From positions 1 through 41,348 of the forward strand of contig WAKG01000126.1 in assembly GCA_015523445.1 (NCBI GenBank): a stretch of 41,348 nucleotides of DNA, given 5' to 3'. The notes beneath the pieces are model-generated. The model was given only the letters and a program-made list of their open reading frames with translations, was not told the origin of the DNA and ran no database searches. Below, piece by piece: positions 23,474 to 31,124 of this stretch. The position numbers and the translations under genes were made by a program. The DNA is from Desulfurococcales archaeon. GTDB taxonomy: Archaea > Thermoproteota > Thermoprotei_A > Sulfolobales > Acidilobaceae. Numbering within the stretch: position 1 is the first letter of the stretch; each line of letters starts with the position of its first letter.

Positions 23474-26400
23474 CTACCTCCTTAGTATTAGGGCAGCTAC
23501 TGCTAGCAGTATTATCAGGTTTATGACTGATATTATCATTGTTGTCCTAGCTGTTGACTGTGCAGCCTCTGCAGCCGCCTTAGCATCGCTTACTGACTGG
23601 CCTAGCGTGTTGACCTGCTGGTTGAGCTGGGTGACCTGGTTGTTCAGGTTGTCCACTGTCTGTGCTAGGGTGTTGACTTGTGTGTTTAGGTCACCCACTG
23701 TCTGGCCTAGGTTGTTACCTAACTGCTGTATTGATGTTGTCAGGGTGTCTGATAGTGTATTGATTGACTGTGTCAGGGCCTCGTTCAGGTTGGTGCCTAG
23801 AGTTGTTATTGAGTCGCTTAGGCCCTGTAGTGCCTGACTTAGCTGGCCGCCCAGCGCCTGCTGTAGCTGCTCCAGCTGCTGCTGGAACTGCTCCTGTACT
23901 TGCTGTAGCTGGCCTGTGAACTGCTCCTGTATCTGCTGTAGCTGCTCCTGGGTCTGTTCTGTTAACTGGTTTATCTGTTCCTGTAGCCCTGCGGTCGCAT
24001 TCCTGATTATCTCGCCAGCTGCCTCTATTGTCTGTAGTGGGACTATCTTCTCTGCCGGCAGGGCTATCTCCTCTGAATATGCTATCACTGTGAGCTCATA
24101 GACTGAGTATGGCTGTAGCTGTGAGGTTATGCTGGCTGGTAGTACTATCTGGAAGCCTGCGCCAGCCTGCTCAGCCTCCCCAGTTGCAACTAGCTGCCCG
24201 GTCAGCGGGTCCCTCAGCAGATACTTTACATACAGCGGTGGAACTCCTGTTACCTGTACCACTATAGTGGTGTCCTTACCTGGAGCTACTAGTGGCGCGT
24301 ATACCTGGGTTATTGTGGTTGGCCTAGGCTCTCCGAATACCCAGTCTGTCGGGCCGAACGGGTATGTTGGGTCTCTGAAGGCTTCTAGCTCTAGCCTCTG
24401 GGCGTCTTTGTCGAAGAATACTAGCTTGAATGGGCCGTTGCTTATCCATGCTATGCCGTACTGGTCTATCCAGTCAACTACTGCCTGTAGCCTGGCGTTC
24501 CACTCATCCTGGCTCATTAATGGCTCGTCACTGCCTGGTAGAGTGAAGTAGCTCTTGTACATGTCATAGGCGTTCTGGAACTCACCCTGGAAGTAAGTCT
24601 TAACTAGCTGGGCATCATCTGACAGTATTAGGCTTAACTGCGGTATACCCTCGTCCTTGCTCCTGGTGTCTGATAGGGCCCTCTCCTTGGTTACGAACGC
24701 CACATAGTCGTGGAATAGTGCTAGCTCGACTGGTAGCTGGATCGTGCCTAATACTCCCTGCTGGCCTATGTAGTTGGGGTCAAAGTGCCAGTAGTTGAGG
24801 TAGACCTCTAGAGTTGTGTCATCTACGACCCTGAAGGCTACATACTGGTCAAACTGTGGCCTCAGTGGCTCAGCTACGGATGACTCTAGGGCGCTCTTCT
24901 CCTGATCGTAGACTAGGTCTAGCAGCTGTGCCCAGTAGCCTATAATATCAGCCATCGTTATTGTCTGGCCATCATGCCACTTGGATCCTACCAGCTTTGA
25001 CAGGTCCAGTACTACCTTGCTGACAGCGGTATCCCTGCCCTCGAACTTTGTCACTTCCTTCCACTCGTCAGCTACGGGGTCCCACCACATGGCGTCATCG
25101 GGCACCTCTAGGGTACCGTCTGGGCCTGCGGTCTCTACCGTGAAGTCTACCCTGAAGGGTATGGGTCTGCCGTTGAATGGGTGTGACCATGTGAATGGAT
25201 CGAAGGTACACCTGGCTGGGTCTACGCTGTAGACGTCGTCGAATCCACCTATTATGTTCCAGACGCTCCTGGTTGTCCATACCCATAGGTGGCCCACGTT
25301 AATAGTATCCTCGCCTGGTATGTAGATGCCCCTGCAGTTGTAGAGGCTCCTTAGGCCTGCTCCCTGGTCCACGGTGATGCCCTGCACCTCCTCTCTTGCA
25401 GGGAAGGCGTCTAGGGTGGCTACTACCCAGATCCTTATGGCCTCTAGGGTTCCCAGCTCTGTGCCCTTCCTTAGTAGATCGATCCACTGCTCCCTGCTGC
25501 TTATGCCCTCCATTAGGGCTGTGGCCATACTGTAATCATCTACTGTCTTACCCTCCTCATCTACTATTTCTGGCTTGTAGTTCCAGTAGTCTGCCTCACC
25601 CCATCCTGGGGCCCATCCTAGCCAAGTTGCTCCAAACTGTGCTAGAACCCATGGATCCCACTTGTCTATGGCTCCCTTACCCCAGCCCTCTGTGTAGAAG
25701 CTCCACTCGAAGTCTATCGGGTTGGTGAAGTATACCTTGAATATTGCCTCGAAGAAGGTTAGCTCCTGAACCTGCACGTTAAAGCCTAGGTTCCTTAGCT
25801 CTCTAGCAAATATGTTACCTAGCTCGAACCTCTGATCCTCAACCCTGACTATACCTATTATTGTAACTGGCTGGCCCTTGTAGGTCCAGACGCCTCCCTC
25901 CTTGACTGCACCAACCCTAGTCATTATGTCGTTCACTATGTTCTGGACCATCTGTGGCTGGTATGTGAACCTGTACTTAGCTACAACGTCTACAAGCTCT
26001 GTGTATACTGGGTCATCAGGGCCATAGAACGTGTACTTAGGTATAGCAAAACCTTTGAATACCTCCTTGACTATGGCCTCCCTATCGATCAGGTAGTTTA
26101 GTGCGAACCTTATGTCTCTGAAACAGAATGGATTTAGGTTGAACTTATCGCTAACGAAATCGACAGTGGTGCCAGCAGGTAGGTTATCCTGAACAGCACA
26201 GAATTCTACTTGTGTGGTGCCAGCGTCCTCGTTGGGCTCGACATACCTTATAACTACTGGGTCAACTCCGAAGAAATCGGCTGCCTCCTCCTTACTGTTG
26301 AATACTTGATTCACTGTTACAATTTGTACTGGGGCTGGGTTGAGACCGAAGTCATTCAGTCCAGCAGGGGCTGTATATAGTTTAATCCCTGGTGTTTGTG

Positions 26401-26611
26401 AGAGCTCCTGGGCCTGATCAGGGCCTAGTCCAAAGAGGTATACATCAACTTTACCAGCCCTGAATGCTTCTACTATCTCATCTAGTGTGAACCTCGTCCA
26501 TACAATCCTGTCGGTTCCAGGTCCTGTCGGCTGTGCACTTGTTACAGATGCTCCCATCGGGAGCGTCATTAGCACGATCATTATTGCCGCGATTAGGACC
26601 TTTCTATCCAT
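23474..26611 (-). CDS. Membrane-anchored solute-binding protein (family 5, peptide type) with hendecad coiled-coil stalk
   Basis: Surface receptor of the ABC importer, 1045 residues from ATG 26611. It has a signal peptide (MDRKVLIAAIMIVLMTLPMG, ending near T-S-A-Q). A long two-lobed family-5 binding region follows, including CFRDIRFALNYLIDREAIVK and SKWHDGQTITMADIIGYWA, typical of peptide-binding proteins. Then come a beta-rich linker (about 750-860), a Gln-rich coiled coil (about 876-1022), and a C-terminal span MIISVINLIILLAVAALIL followed by RR. The stalk holds ten 11-residue repeats. Several Cys pairs suggest disulfides. The ATG follows GGGTGAG eight bases upstream; the GTG at 26632 is less likely. 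The partners are the permeases at 20556-23233. Confidence 0.9.
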   Translation of the reverse strand: MDRKVLIAAIMIVLMTLPMGASVTSAQPTGPGTDRIVWTRFTLDEIVEAFRAGKVDVYLFGLGPDQAQELSQTPGIKLYTAPAGLNDFGLNPAPVQIVTVNQVFNSKEEAADFFGVDPVVIRYVEPNEDAGTTQVEFCAVQDNLPAGTTVDFVSDKFNLNPFCFRDIRFALNYLIDREAIVKEVFKGFAIPKYTFYGPDDPVYTELVDVVAKYRFTYQPQMVQNIVNDIMTRVGAVKEGGVWTYKGQPVTIIGIVRVEDQRFELGNIFARELRNLGFNVQVQELTFFEAIFKVYFTNPIDFEWSFYTEGWGKGAIDKWDPWVLAQFGATWLGWAPGWGEADYWNYKPEIVDEEGKTVDDYSMATALMEGISSREQWIDLLRKGTELGTLEAIRIWVVATLDAFPAREEVQGITVDQGAGLRSLYNCRGIYIPGEDTINVGHLWVWTTRSVWNIIGGFDDVYSVDPARCTFDPFTWSHPFNGRPIPFRVDFTVETAGPDGTLEVPDDAMWWDPVADEWKEVTKFEGRDTAVSKVVLDLSKLVGSKWHDGQTITMADIIGYWAQLLDLVYDQEKSALESSVAEPLRPQFDQYVAFRVVDDTTLEVYLNYWHFDPNYIGQQGVLGTIQLPVELALFHDYVAFVTKERALSDTRSKDEGIPQLSLILSDDAQLVKTYFQGEFQNAYDMYKSYFTLPGSDEPLMSQDEWNARLQAVVDWIDQYGIAWISNGPFKLVFFDKDAQRLELEAFRDPTYPFGPTDWVFGEPRPTTITQVYAPLVAPGKDTTIVVQVTGVPPLYVKYLLRDPLTGQLVATGEAEQAGAGFQIVLPASITSQLQPYSVYELTVIAYSEEIALPAEKIVPLQTIEAAGEIIRNATAGLQEQINQLTEQTQEQLQQIQEQFTGQLQQVQEQFQQQLEQLQQALGGQLSQALQGLSDSITTLGTNLNEALTQSINTLSDTLTTSIQQLGNNLGQTVGDLNTQVNTLAQTVDNLNNQVTQLNQQVNTLGQSVSDAKAAAEAAQSTARTTMIISVINLIILLAVAALILRR
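23657..23986 (-). repeat. Ten tandem 11-codon (hendecad) repeats encoding the stalk
   Basis: Dividing the tail into 11-residue units gives hydrophobic residues at position 1 (L,T,F,F,L,L,L,L,L,L), position 5 (I,L,L,L,L,I,L,L,L,V) and position 8 or 9. Examples are LQEQINQLTEQ, FTGQLQQVQEQ and LSDTLTTSIQQ. After 23657 the pattern shifts to 7-residue units (VDNLNNQ, VTQLNQQ, VNTLGQS) up to the membrane span. At the DNA level 23885-23911 and 23918-23944 are near-identical 27-mers, 33 bases apart. Confidence 0.85.
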
Positions 26612-26670
26612 TAATCCGCTCACCCTTCCCACTAAAGTGAGCCTCGTTTTGATTAGATGTATGTTGTTAA

Positions 26671-26682
26671 GGTATTTAAAAA
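26671..26682 (-). promoter_or_regulatory. TATA box of the binding-protein gene
   Basis: Reverse-strand TTTTTAAATACC lies 60-71 bases upstream of the ATG at 26611. A leader of about 35 bases contains the GGGTGAG ribosome-binding site. The rest of the gap to 26793 is AT-rich and shows nothing else recognisable. Confidence 0.6.
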
Positions 26683-26793
26683 TGACGGATTCGCAATTCA
26701 GTGCATCACTCGTTTTAGCTATACGAATTATACGTATATACAGTTACATATATGTGATTGCCACTTAATAATATAACTGCACATATACTGCAA

Positions 26794-27495
26794 CTACGCC
26801 CTGCTACGCCTGTACAGATAGATAGCAGAAAACGCTCCCAGCAACCCTGGCATGATTGCAACAAGAGTAGGAGTATTACTTGTAACCAAGTATAAATTCA
26901 TTGAGGTGGAGTATCGTGGTGGGCTAGCCTCTATGCTACAAGGAGTATCACATTGGTGATCCTCGTAGACGCTGCCAGCTTCCGTGATCCATTCCAGTCT
27001 AAGCTTCCCTGATAGGCTGGTATTGTAGACCTCAATCCTAACTTTTTGTACCCCGAATTCTAGTCTAGCCAGCCCGGTAACTGTAGGGTATGTGAATGCT
27101 ATCTCGAGTACTCCAGGCCTCCTAGCCTCTAGCCTGGAGGGGGGTAGATAGTCTATTAGTAGCTTCTCGTTAGTAGCGTAGATCCTGCATACAGACTCAC
27201 CCGGCTCAAGGTCTACCTGCCCTGTCCTGCCAGGGCCTAGCGCAACCTCTTTCCCAGGCTGATTGCAGTCCCGAGCTATGTCTAGGACTAGCCTTGTATC
27301 TTCAGGCTTCATCTCGAATATCACATACTGGATGATATAATCTGCCTCCACGTCTACACCATCTACTACTGGATTAGTATAGTTGACTAACTGAATCGTT
27401 GTTCCAGTTGGACTTAACATTAGTATGACAGATAGTGCAAGCCCTAGGAGAAGCACTATTACTGGTGCTAGACGTGCCATTCTCCGGGTGGTCAT
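26794..27495 (-). CDS. Hypothetical cell-surface protein, TM / beta domain / TM
   Basis: No family recognised. The 233 residues begin with MTTRRMAR and a membrane span (VIVLLLGLALSVILML, about 12-27). A region of about 175 residues rich in beta strands and Thr/Asn follows, then a second span (LVAIMPGLLGAFSAIYL) and a basic YRRSRA tail. The outside part has four cysteines (ARDCNQ; SVCRIY; QCDTPC), which could form two disulfides. The layout implies that both ends are in the cytoplasm and a folded domain lies outside. The ATG is clear. It diverges from a protein of the same layout at 27580, and both lie next to the peptide-binding protein. Confidence 0.65.
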   Translation of the reverse strand: MTTRRMARLAPVIVLLLGLALSVILMLSPTGTTIQLVNYTNPVVDGVDVEADYIIQYVIFEMKPEDTRLVLDIARDCNQPGKEVALGPGRTGQVDLEPGESVCRIYATNEKLLIDYLPPSRLEARRPGVLEIAFTYPTVTGLARLEFGVQKVRIEVYNTSLSGKLRLEWITEAGSVYEDHQCDTPCSIEASPPRYSTSMNLYLVTSNTPTLVAIMPGLLGAFSAIYLYRRSRA

Positions 27496-27532
27496 TACTC
27501 ACTCGCCATGTGACCCTTGTATACGGGCATCT

Positions 27533-27540
27533 ACTTAAGT
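27533..27540. promoter_or_regulatory. Palindromic ACTTAAGT element between divergent surface-protein genes
   Basis: ACTTAAGT is a perfect palindrome located 38 bases upstream of the reverse ATG (27495) and 40 bases upstream of the proposed forward TTG (27580). The near-equal spacing fits a two-way TATA element. Confidence 0.45.
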
Positions 27541-27579
27541 GGGCCTCTACACATTATAGGTACCTGTAGGGGCATTGGC

Positions 27580-28077
27580 TTGGCTGGGCCTAAAACCCTG
27601 ATGCTGGTAGGGGCGATCCTTCTGATCCTAGGCTTAGTGTCGTCACTAGCCGCTACTAGAAGTAGCGTTATGGAGGTCGGGGGGAGCGGGCTAGTATATA
27701 GTGGTGAGGTGCTCACTCTAGAATCTATAGTTGGGATCCCCCAAGGCTATTATATTGTGAATGGGAGCATAGTGTTGAGAAACCTGGGTAATACTACAGC
27801 CTTAGTTATTGTAGGCACTCTGGCCGAGCCGATAGTGCTTGAAATATCTCAGGGCTCCTCTAGGAGCCTCGAGGTTGGGCCTGGCTATAGTATATCCCTC
27901 CACGGGAGGGGTGGCGATACAGCAGTTGAAGTCAAGTTCAAGGGGTGGGTGGAGAGCCAGCCCGGCATGCTACCTGTCATACTAACCCTAGTCCTGTTTG
28001 CTGCAGGAAGTATAGCGTCAACTCTAGGAGTGATCACCTATATTCTCTACTACATGGAGAAGGGAGGGAAGCCCTGA
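27580..28077 (+). CDS. Hypothetical cell-surface protein, TM / beta domain / TM
   Basis: No family recognised. From the TTG at 27580 (AGGGG about 8 bases upstream) it has 165 residues. A first span (LMLVGAILLILGLVSSLAA) is followed by an external beta domain of about 105 residues with V-L-R-N-L-G-N-T-T and a V-G-P-G-Y turn that recall small Ig-like domains, then a second span (LPVILTLVLFAAGSIASTLG) and a short basic tail. An ATG at 27601 is an alternative start. Translation from 27517 is unlikely because that lies upstream of the TATA-like element. The next gene begins 27 bases downstream, so they may form an operon. Confidence 0.65.
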   Translation: MAGPKTLMLVGAILLILGLVSSLAATRSSVMEVGGSGLVYSGEVLTLESIVGIPQGYYIVNGSIVLRNLGNTTALVIVGTLAEPIVLEISQGSSRSLEVGPGYSISLHGRGGDTAVEVKFKGWVESQPGMLPVILTLVLFAAGSIASTLGVITYILYYMEKGGKP

Positions 28078-28104
28078 TTAAGGCCCGGGCCCAGACCAAG
28101 ACCC

Positions 28105-28638
28105 GTGGTGGCCTTAGCGTTGCTCTTCAAGAAGAGACGTGATCTCCTCTTCAGCAGCTCTGGCTGGCTGGTCAGGTTCAAGGGTAGGGAGGGTAGCCTA
28201 TGTATAGAGACTGGCCTGGCACCTATGATAAGCGAGGATTATAGGACTGTGCTCCTCGTCTACCCTCCCAGCGAATGCTCAACTTCGGCGGAGTCCCCTA
28301 GGAAGCTAGAGGGTCCTAGGCTAGAGGAGGTGCTGAGCCGCATGCTGGAGGGGTGCAGGAGTGCTAGGAGGCTGGTCGAGGAGCTGGCCGGATCTGTAAG
28401 GCCACAGGTAAGGGAGCTGGCCTTTATGAGGCCTCCTAGTGAGGAGGAGGTCTTGTATACTGAGGCTAGGAATGCCCTTATGCTCTGCGAGCATATCTTT
28501 GGAGAGGACCTTAGCGTGGAGGTGGAGTGGTTTAGACCTTCATATATCAACTATAGGAGGAGTGGGGTAACTTGGAAGAGGCTTAAGGGACTAGCTAAGC
28601 TAGAGCCTGGTATTAGGGGGCTCATCGAGTCCTACTAG
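28105..28638 (+). CDS. Hypothetical soluble protein
   Basis: I do not recognise this 177-residue protein. It has an N-terminal beta region (FSSSGWLVRFKGREGSLCIE; VLLVYPP), a long charged helical middle (RLEEVLSRMLEGCRSARRLV and EEVLYTEARNALMLCEHIFG), and an aromatic C-terminus (VEVEWFRPSYINYRRSGVTW). There is no signal peptide or span. Its likely co-transcription with the TM/beta/TM gene upstream suggests a cytoplasmic partner for that surface protein. This is inferred from position only. Its 3' end overlaps the convergent gene at 28622 by 17 bases. Confidence 0.6.
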   Translation: MVALALLFKKRRDLLFSSSGWLVRFKGREGSLCIETGLAPMISEDYRTVLLVYPPSECSTSAESPRKLEGPRLEEVLSRMLEGCRSARRLVEELAGSVRPQVRELAFMRPPSEEEVLYTEARNALMLCEHIFGEDLSVEVEWFRPSYINYRRSGVTWKRLKGLAKLEPGIRGLIESY

Positions 28639-28927
28639 TCTTGGTCTTAGCCTTGTCTTTGGCCTCCTCCTTGACTGCATATATACCAATTATTATCCCA
28701 TCTCCATCCGAGCACTCTTCAACCCGTTTACCTATGTAGTCCCCCTCCTTGAAGTCTCGCTCCTTCTTTTCACCGTTACAGTCTATGAGTGTTATTATTT
28801 TCTCCTTGGAGTTGGAGGCCTCTTGAAGCTTCTTGAGTTCCCTAGCTTGCTTGAGAGTCAGCATTATCACTGTTCCTAGGGCAATCATTAAGAGTAGGGG
28901 CTGGATCCAGGTGACATCCTCAGCCAC
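28622..28927 (-). CDS. Small single-span membrane protein paired with DUF1512 gene
   Basis: No family recognised. The 101 residues comprise a short N-terminus, one membrane span (IQPLLLMIALGTVIMLTL, about 8-25), and a charged linker helix (KQARELKKLQEASNSKEK). A small beta-rich cytoplasmic domain (IITLIDCNG; GDYIGKRVEECSDGDGIIIG) and a very basic tail complete it. The GTG start has GGGTGA six bases upstream. That sequence directly follows the stop of the DUF1512 gene; the two genes are 11 bases apart. The close pairing suggests the two products work together in the membrane. Confidence 0.7.
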   Translation of the reverse strand: MAEDVTWIQPLLLMIALGTVIMLTLKQARELKKLQEASNSKEKIITLIDCNGEKKERDFKEGDYIGKRVEECSDGDGIIIGIYAVKEEAKDKAKTKTSRTR

Positions 28928-28938
28928 TATACATCACC

Positions 28939-30051
28939 CTACTGGCCTACCCCTATAGTATTGCCTACCCCTATAACGACAACTGTGTCACCCTCCCTGG
29001 TCTCTTCTAGTATCAGCTGTCTAACCCTCTCTTCTGCCTTAAGAGAGCCCTCATATATACTCTTGGACATTGCCTGGATCGCCTCTTCCAGACCCATCTT
29101 TATAATCACTGCCTTTAGCGGTATCCCGTGTTTAACCGCTATCCTCTCAAACCTTATCTTCTCGGGCCCTGGATCTCCTATGGCAGCCCCTACACCCTCC
29201 GCTACCGAGCCAGTCTCCTCTCCCTCTAGCTTGAGGGCTGCATCTACGGTGATCATGAGGCTCGGCTTCTCTCCGCGAGCTACCAACTCCTCTATGAGCC
29301 TCTCAGTCGCTGCCCCTGGCTTGCCCACGCTGGAGCCTGGACCCCTGGCCTTGACTATATATACCCTCCTGCCCTCGATTACCGTGCTTGTAGCTACGGT
29401 CTCATCCTCTATCTCCCTCCACTCGTTGTCTTGGCCTGCTAGTCTTAGGGCTACTATGGGGCCTGCAGAGTCCCCTATTGGAGCCCCCTTTATGAAGTCG
29501 TTTAGAGCCTTCTTGTATGCCTCCGCGATCTTGAGTATCTGGGGCATGATTAGCTGGAGCTGCATTATGAGGATCCAGTTCTTAGTCTTCTCCCCTGTTA
29601 GTAGCAGGTGCCTGACAATCTTATATATCCAGTTGAGCGCTGATGCTATCTCAGCCGCTGTCTCAGCCTTGCTCCTTGCAACCTCATCCGCCTCTGGCAT
29701 AGCCTTCTCGAACTCGCTCCTGAATACGGTCCTCCTTATCGTGAATAGGTGGTCCATCCTCCTTATGATATCTATCGGCTCTATAGACACGGGCTCTATG
29801 AGGAAGAAGTCCTTGACCTTGGATAGTATCCCCTTAGGATCTTTTGCATTGTGCCTCAGCATATATTCTACTGCCTTAGTCTCCGATTCTCTAGCCATGT
29901 TCTCTAACACTAATAGTTTGGCCTTGATATCCCTGCTCCACATGTATATCTGGAACCTCTGGTTTACCCCCAGGAATAGCATTAAGAAGATTAGTAGGAA
30001 TGCTAGCTGGCTTATCGCCGAGATCCAGTCTGGCAGGTTCGCCTCTGCCAT
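28939..30051 (-). CDS. DUF1512 family archaeal membrane protein
   Basis: The 370 residues fit the archaeal DUF1512 family, which is of about this length and has no known function. A span lies at the N-terminus (ISQLAFLLIFLMLFLGVNQ, about 13-31). A long helical cytoplasmic region follows: ENMARESETKAVEYMLRH; RRMDHLFTIRRTVFRSEFEK; and several Q/L-rich helices. The C-terminal alpha/beta domain has STVIEGRRVYIVKARGPGSS, LMITVDAALKLEGEETGS, RFERIAVKHGIPLKAVIIKM and a final glycine-rich VVVIGVGNTIGVG. The strand/Gly-rich endings resemble a small-ligand or nucleotide site, but I see no known catalytic motif. The gene follows map by 63 bases and precedes the small membrane protein. Confidence 0.78.
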   Translation of the reverse strand: MAEANLPDWISAISQLAFLLIFLMLFLGVNQRFQIYMWSRDIKAKLLVLENMARESETKAVEYMLRHNAKDPKGILSKVKDFFLIEPVSIEPIDIIRRMDHLFTIRRTVFRSEFEKAMPEADEVARSKAETAAEIASALNWIYKIVRHLLLTGEKTKNWILIMQLQLIMPQILKIAEAYKKALNDFIKGAPIGDSAGPIVALRLAGQDNEWREIEDETVATSTVIEGRRVYIVKARGPGSSVGKPGAATERLIEELVARGEKPSLMITVDAALKLEGEETGSVAEGVGAAIGDPGPEKIRFERIAVKHGIPLKAVIIKMGLEEAIQAMSKSIYEGSLKAEERVRQLILEETREGDTVVVIGVGNTIGVGQ

Positions 30052-30114
30052 AGCCTGTATGCACCCTCCCCTTCCACAATGACGTGGGTCCTGTGCGAGT
30101 TATATTCCTGTGCT

Positions 30115-31059
30115 CTAGCCCTGGCAGTCCTTGCATGTGGTGACGAGCACTCTATCCTTTAGTATGACCACCGTATGCTCGTGCTGCGAGACTAAACCCC
30201 TACCAGCCTCAACCAGGATCGGGTAATCGTGTAGTACACCCTTAGCTACTAGGGATCTAACCAGGTGCTCGAGGTCCTGGGGATCCATTAAGTCTACTAG
30301 CCAACGGGGCGTGAAGGGTAGGGTCAGGAATCTATCCACTATTACGTCTAGCAGCTTTTTCTCATCATCGTTGAGCCCCTTCCTAGGCCTCCTCCCTGTG
30401 TACGCATAGATATTGGTGACTCCTCCCTCAACCACCATGCCTCTGCCATTGGTCGCGAAGGGCTCTATCGCGGCCTGGGTGCCAGGTTGTAGCCTCTTGT
30501 AGAATACCGTCCTATCAGGGTAGTTGGGTATGCTGAGGCCAGCGTGGATCATGTGCCTAGCTATAGTGTGGCCTGTCAGGTTTCTGATTACCTTGAATCC
30601 TCTCCTCCTTATCCTTGACTCTACAGTCTTGCCTATCTCATATAAGCTGATACCGGGTTTGAGCCTCTTGATCACTGCCTCTAGCGCTTCCCTAGAGGCT
30701 TCTAGGAGTTCCTGGTGCCTGCCTGAGAGGTCTACTGTGAGCGCCGTATCGGCTATATATCCATCAACGGAGACCCCTATATCCAGCTTTACCACAGACT
30801 CTTGTGATAGCTCCACGTCATCACTAGTGCCGGGAGTATAGTGTGCGGCTACGTGGTCTACGGAGAAGTTGCATGGGAATGCTGGGTAGGCTCCCTGGCT
30901 CCTTATATAGTTCTCTACTTCCACGCATATAGCCCTAGCCGTTGCACCTGGCTTAATTAGGCTCCTACCATGCTCTAGGGCTCTCCTAGCTATGTCCCCA
31001 GCCCTAATGAGCTTCTCCAGCGCCTCATCATCTATCTGGAGCTGTGGCACCTCCTGCAC
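30115..31059 (-). CDS. map: Methionine aminopeptidase, type II
   Basis: Map removes the initiator methionine from nascent proteins. All five metal ligands are visible: Asp in VKLDIGVSVDGYIADTAL (two Asp), His in GHTIARHMIH, Glu in AIEPFATNG, and the last Glu in VSQHEHTVV. The substrate His is in DHVAAHYTPG. The type II helical insertion follows AIEPFATNG (YAYTGRRPRKGLNDDEKKLL). The protein is 314 residues long. It starts at GTG 31059 or a nearby in-frame GTG, about 32 bases after GTATAAAATAA. Confidence 0.94.
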   Translation of the reverse strand: MQEVPQLQIDDEALEKLIRAGDIARRALEHGRSLIKPGATARAICVEVENYIRSQGAYPAFPCNFSVDHVAAHYTPGTSDDVELSQESVVKLDIGVSVDGYIADTALTVDLSGRHQELLEASREALEAVIKRLKPGISLYEIGKTVESRIRRRGFKVIRNLTGHTIARHMIHAGLSIPNYPDRTVFYKRLQPGTQAAIEPFATNGRGMVVEGGVTNIYAYTGRRPRKGLNDDEKKLLDVIVDRFLTLPFTPRWLVDLMDPQDLEHLVRSLVAKGVLHDYPILVEAGRGLVSQHEHTVVILKDRVLVTTCKDCQG

Positions 31060-31090
31060 CTAGCCCTTCACCGTCGGAGGTGTGGCTAAA

Positions 31091-31101
31091 TTATTTTATA
31101 C
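31091..31101. promoter_or_regulatory. TATA region between map and the UPF0173 gene
   Basis: Reverse-strand GTATAAAATAA serves map (32 bases upstream). The same bases read TTATTTTATAC forward, with a TTTATA core 25-30 bases before the forward GTG at 31125. It is the only AT-rich block in the gap. Confidence 0.5.
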
Positions 31102-31124
31102 TAGCCTGTCAACATTAGCCATGG

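Noticed and set aside
23870-23960. CTG/CAG-rich direct repeats that might be a CRISPR or mini-satellite
   Set aside because: The units are in frame, 33 bases apart and diverge as protein repeats do; they encode the Gln-rich coiled coil. There are no spacers.
28961-30082. A 373-codon open frame on the forward strand
   Set aside because: It lies wholly antisense to the DUF1512 gene, is Ser/Leu-rich as expected for a complement of that frame, and has no ribosome-binding site or recognisable motif.
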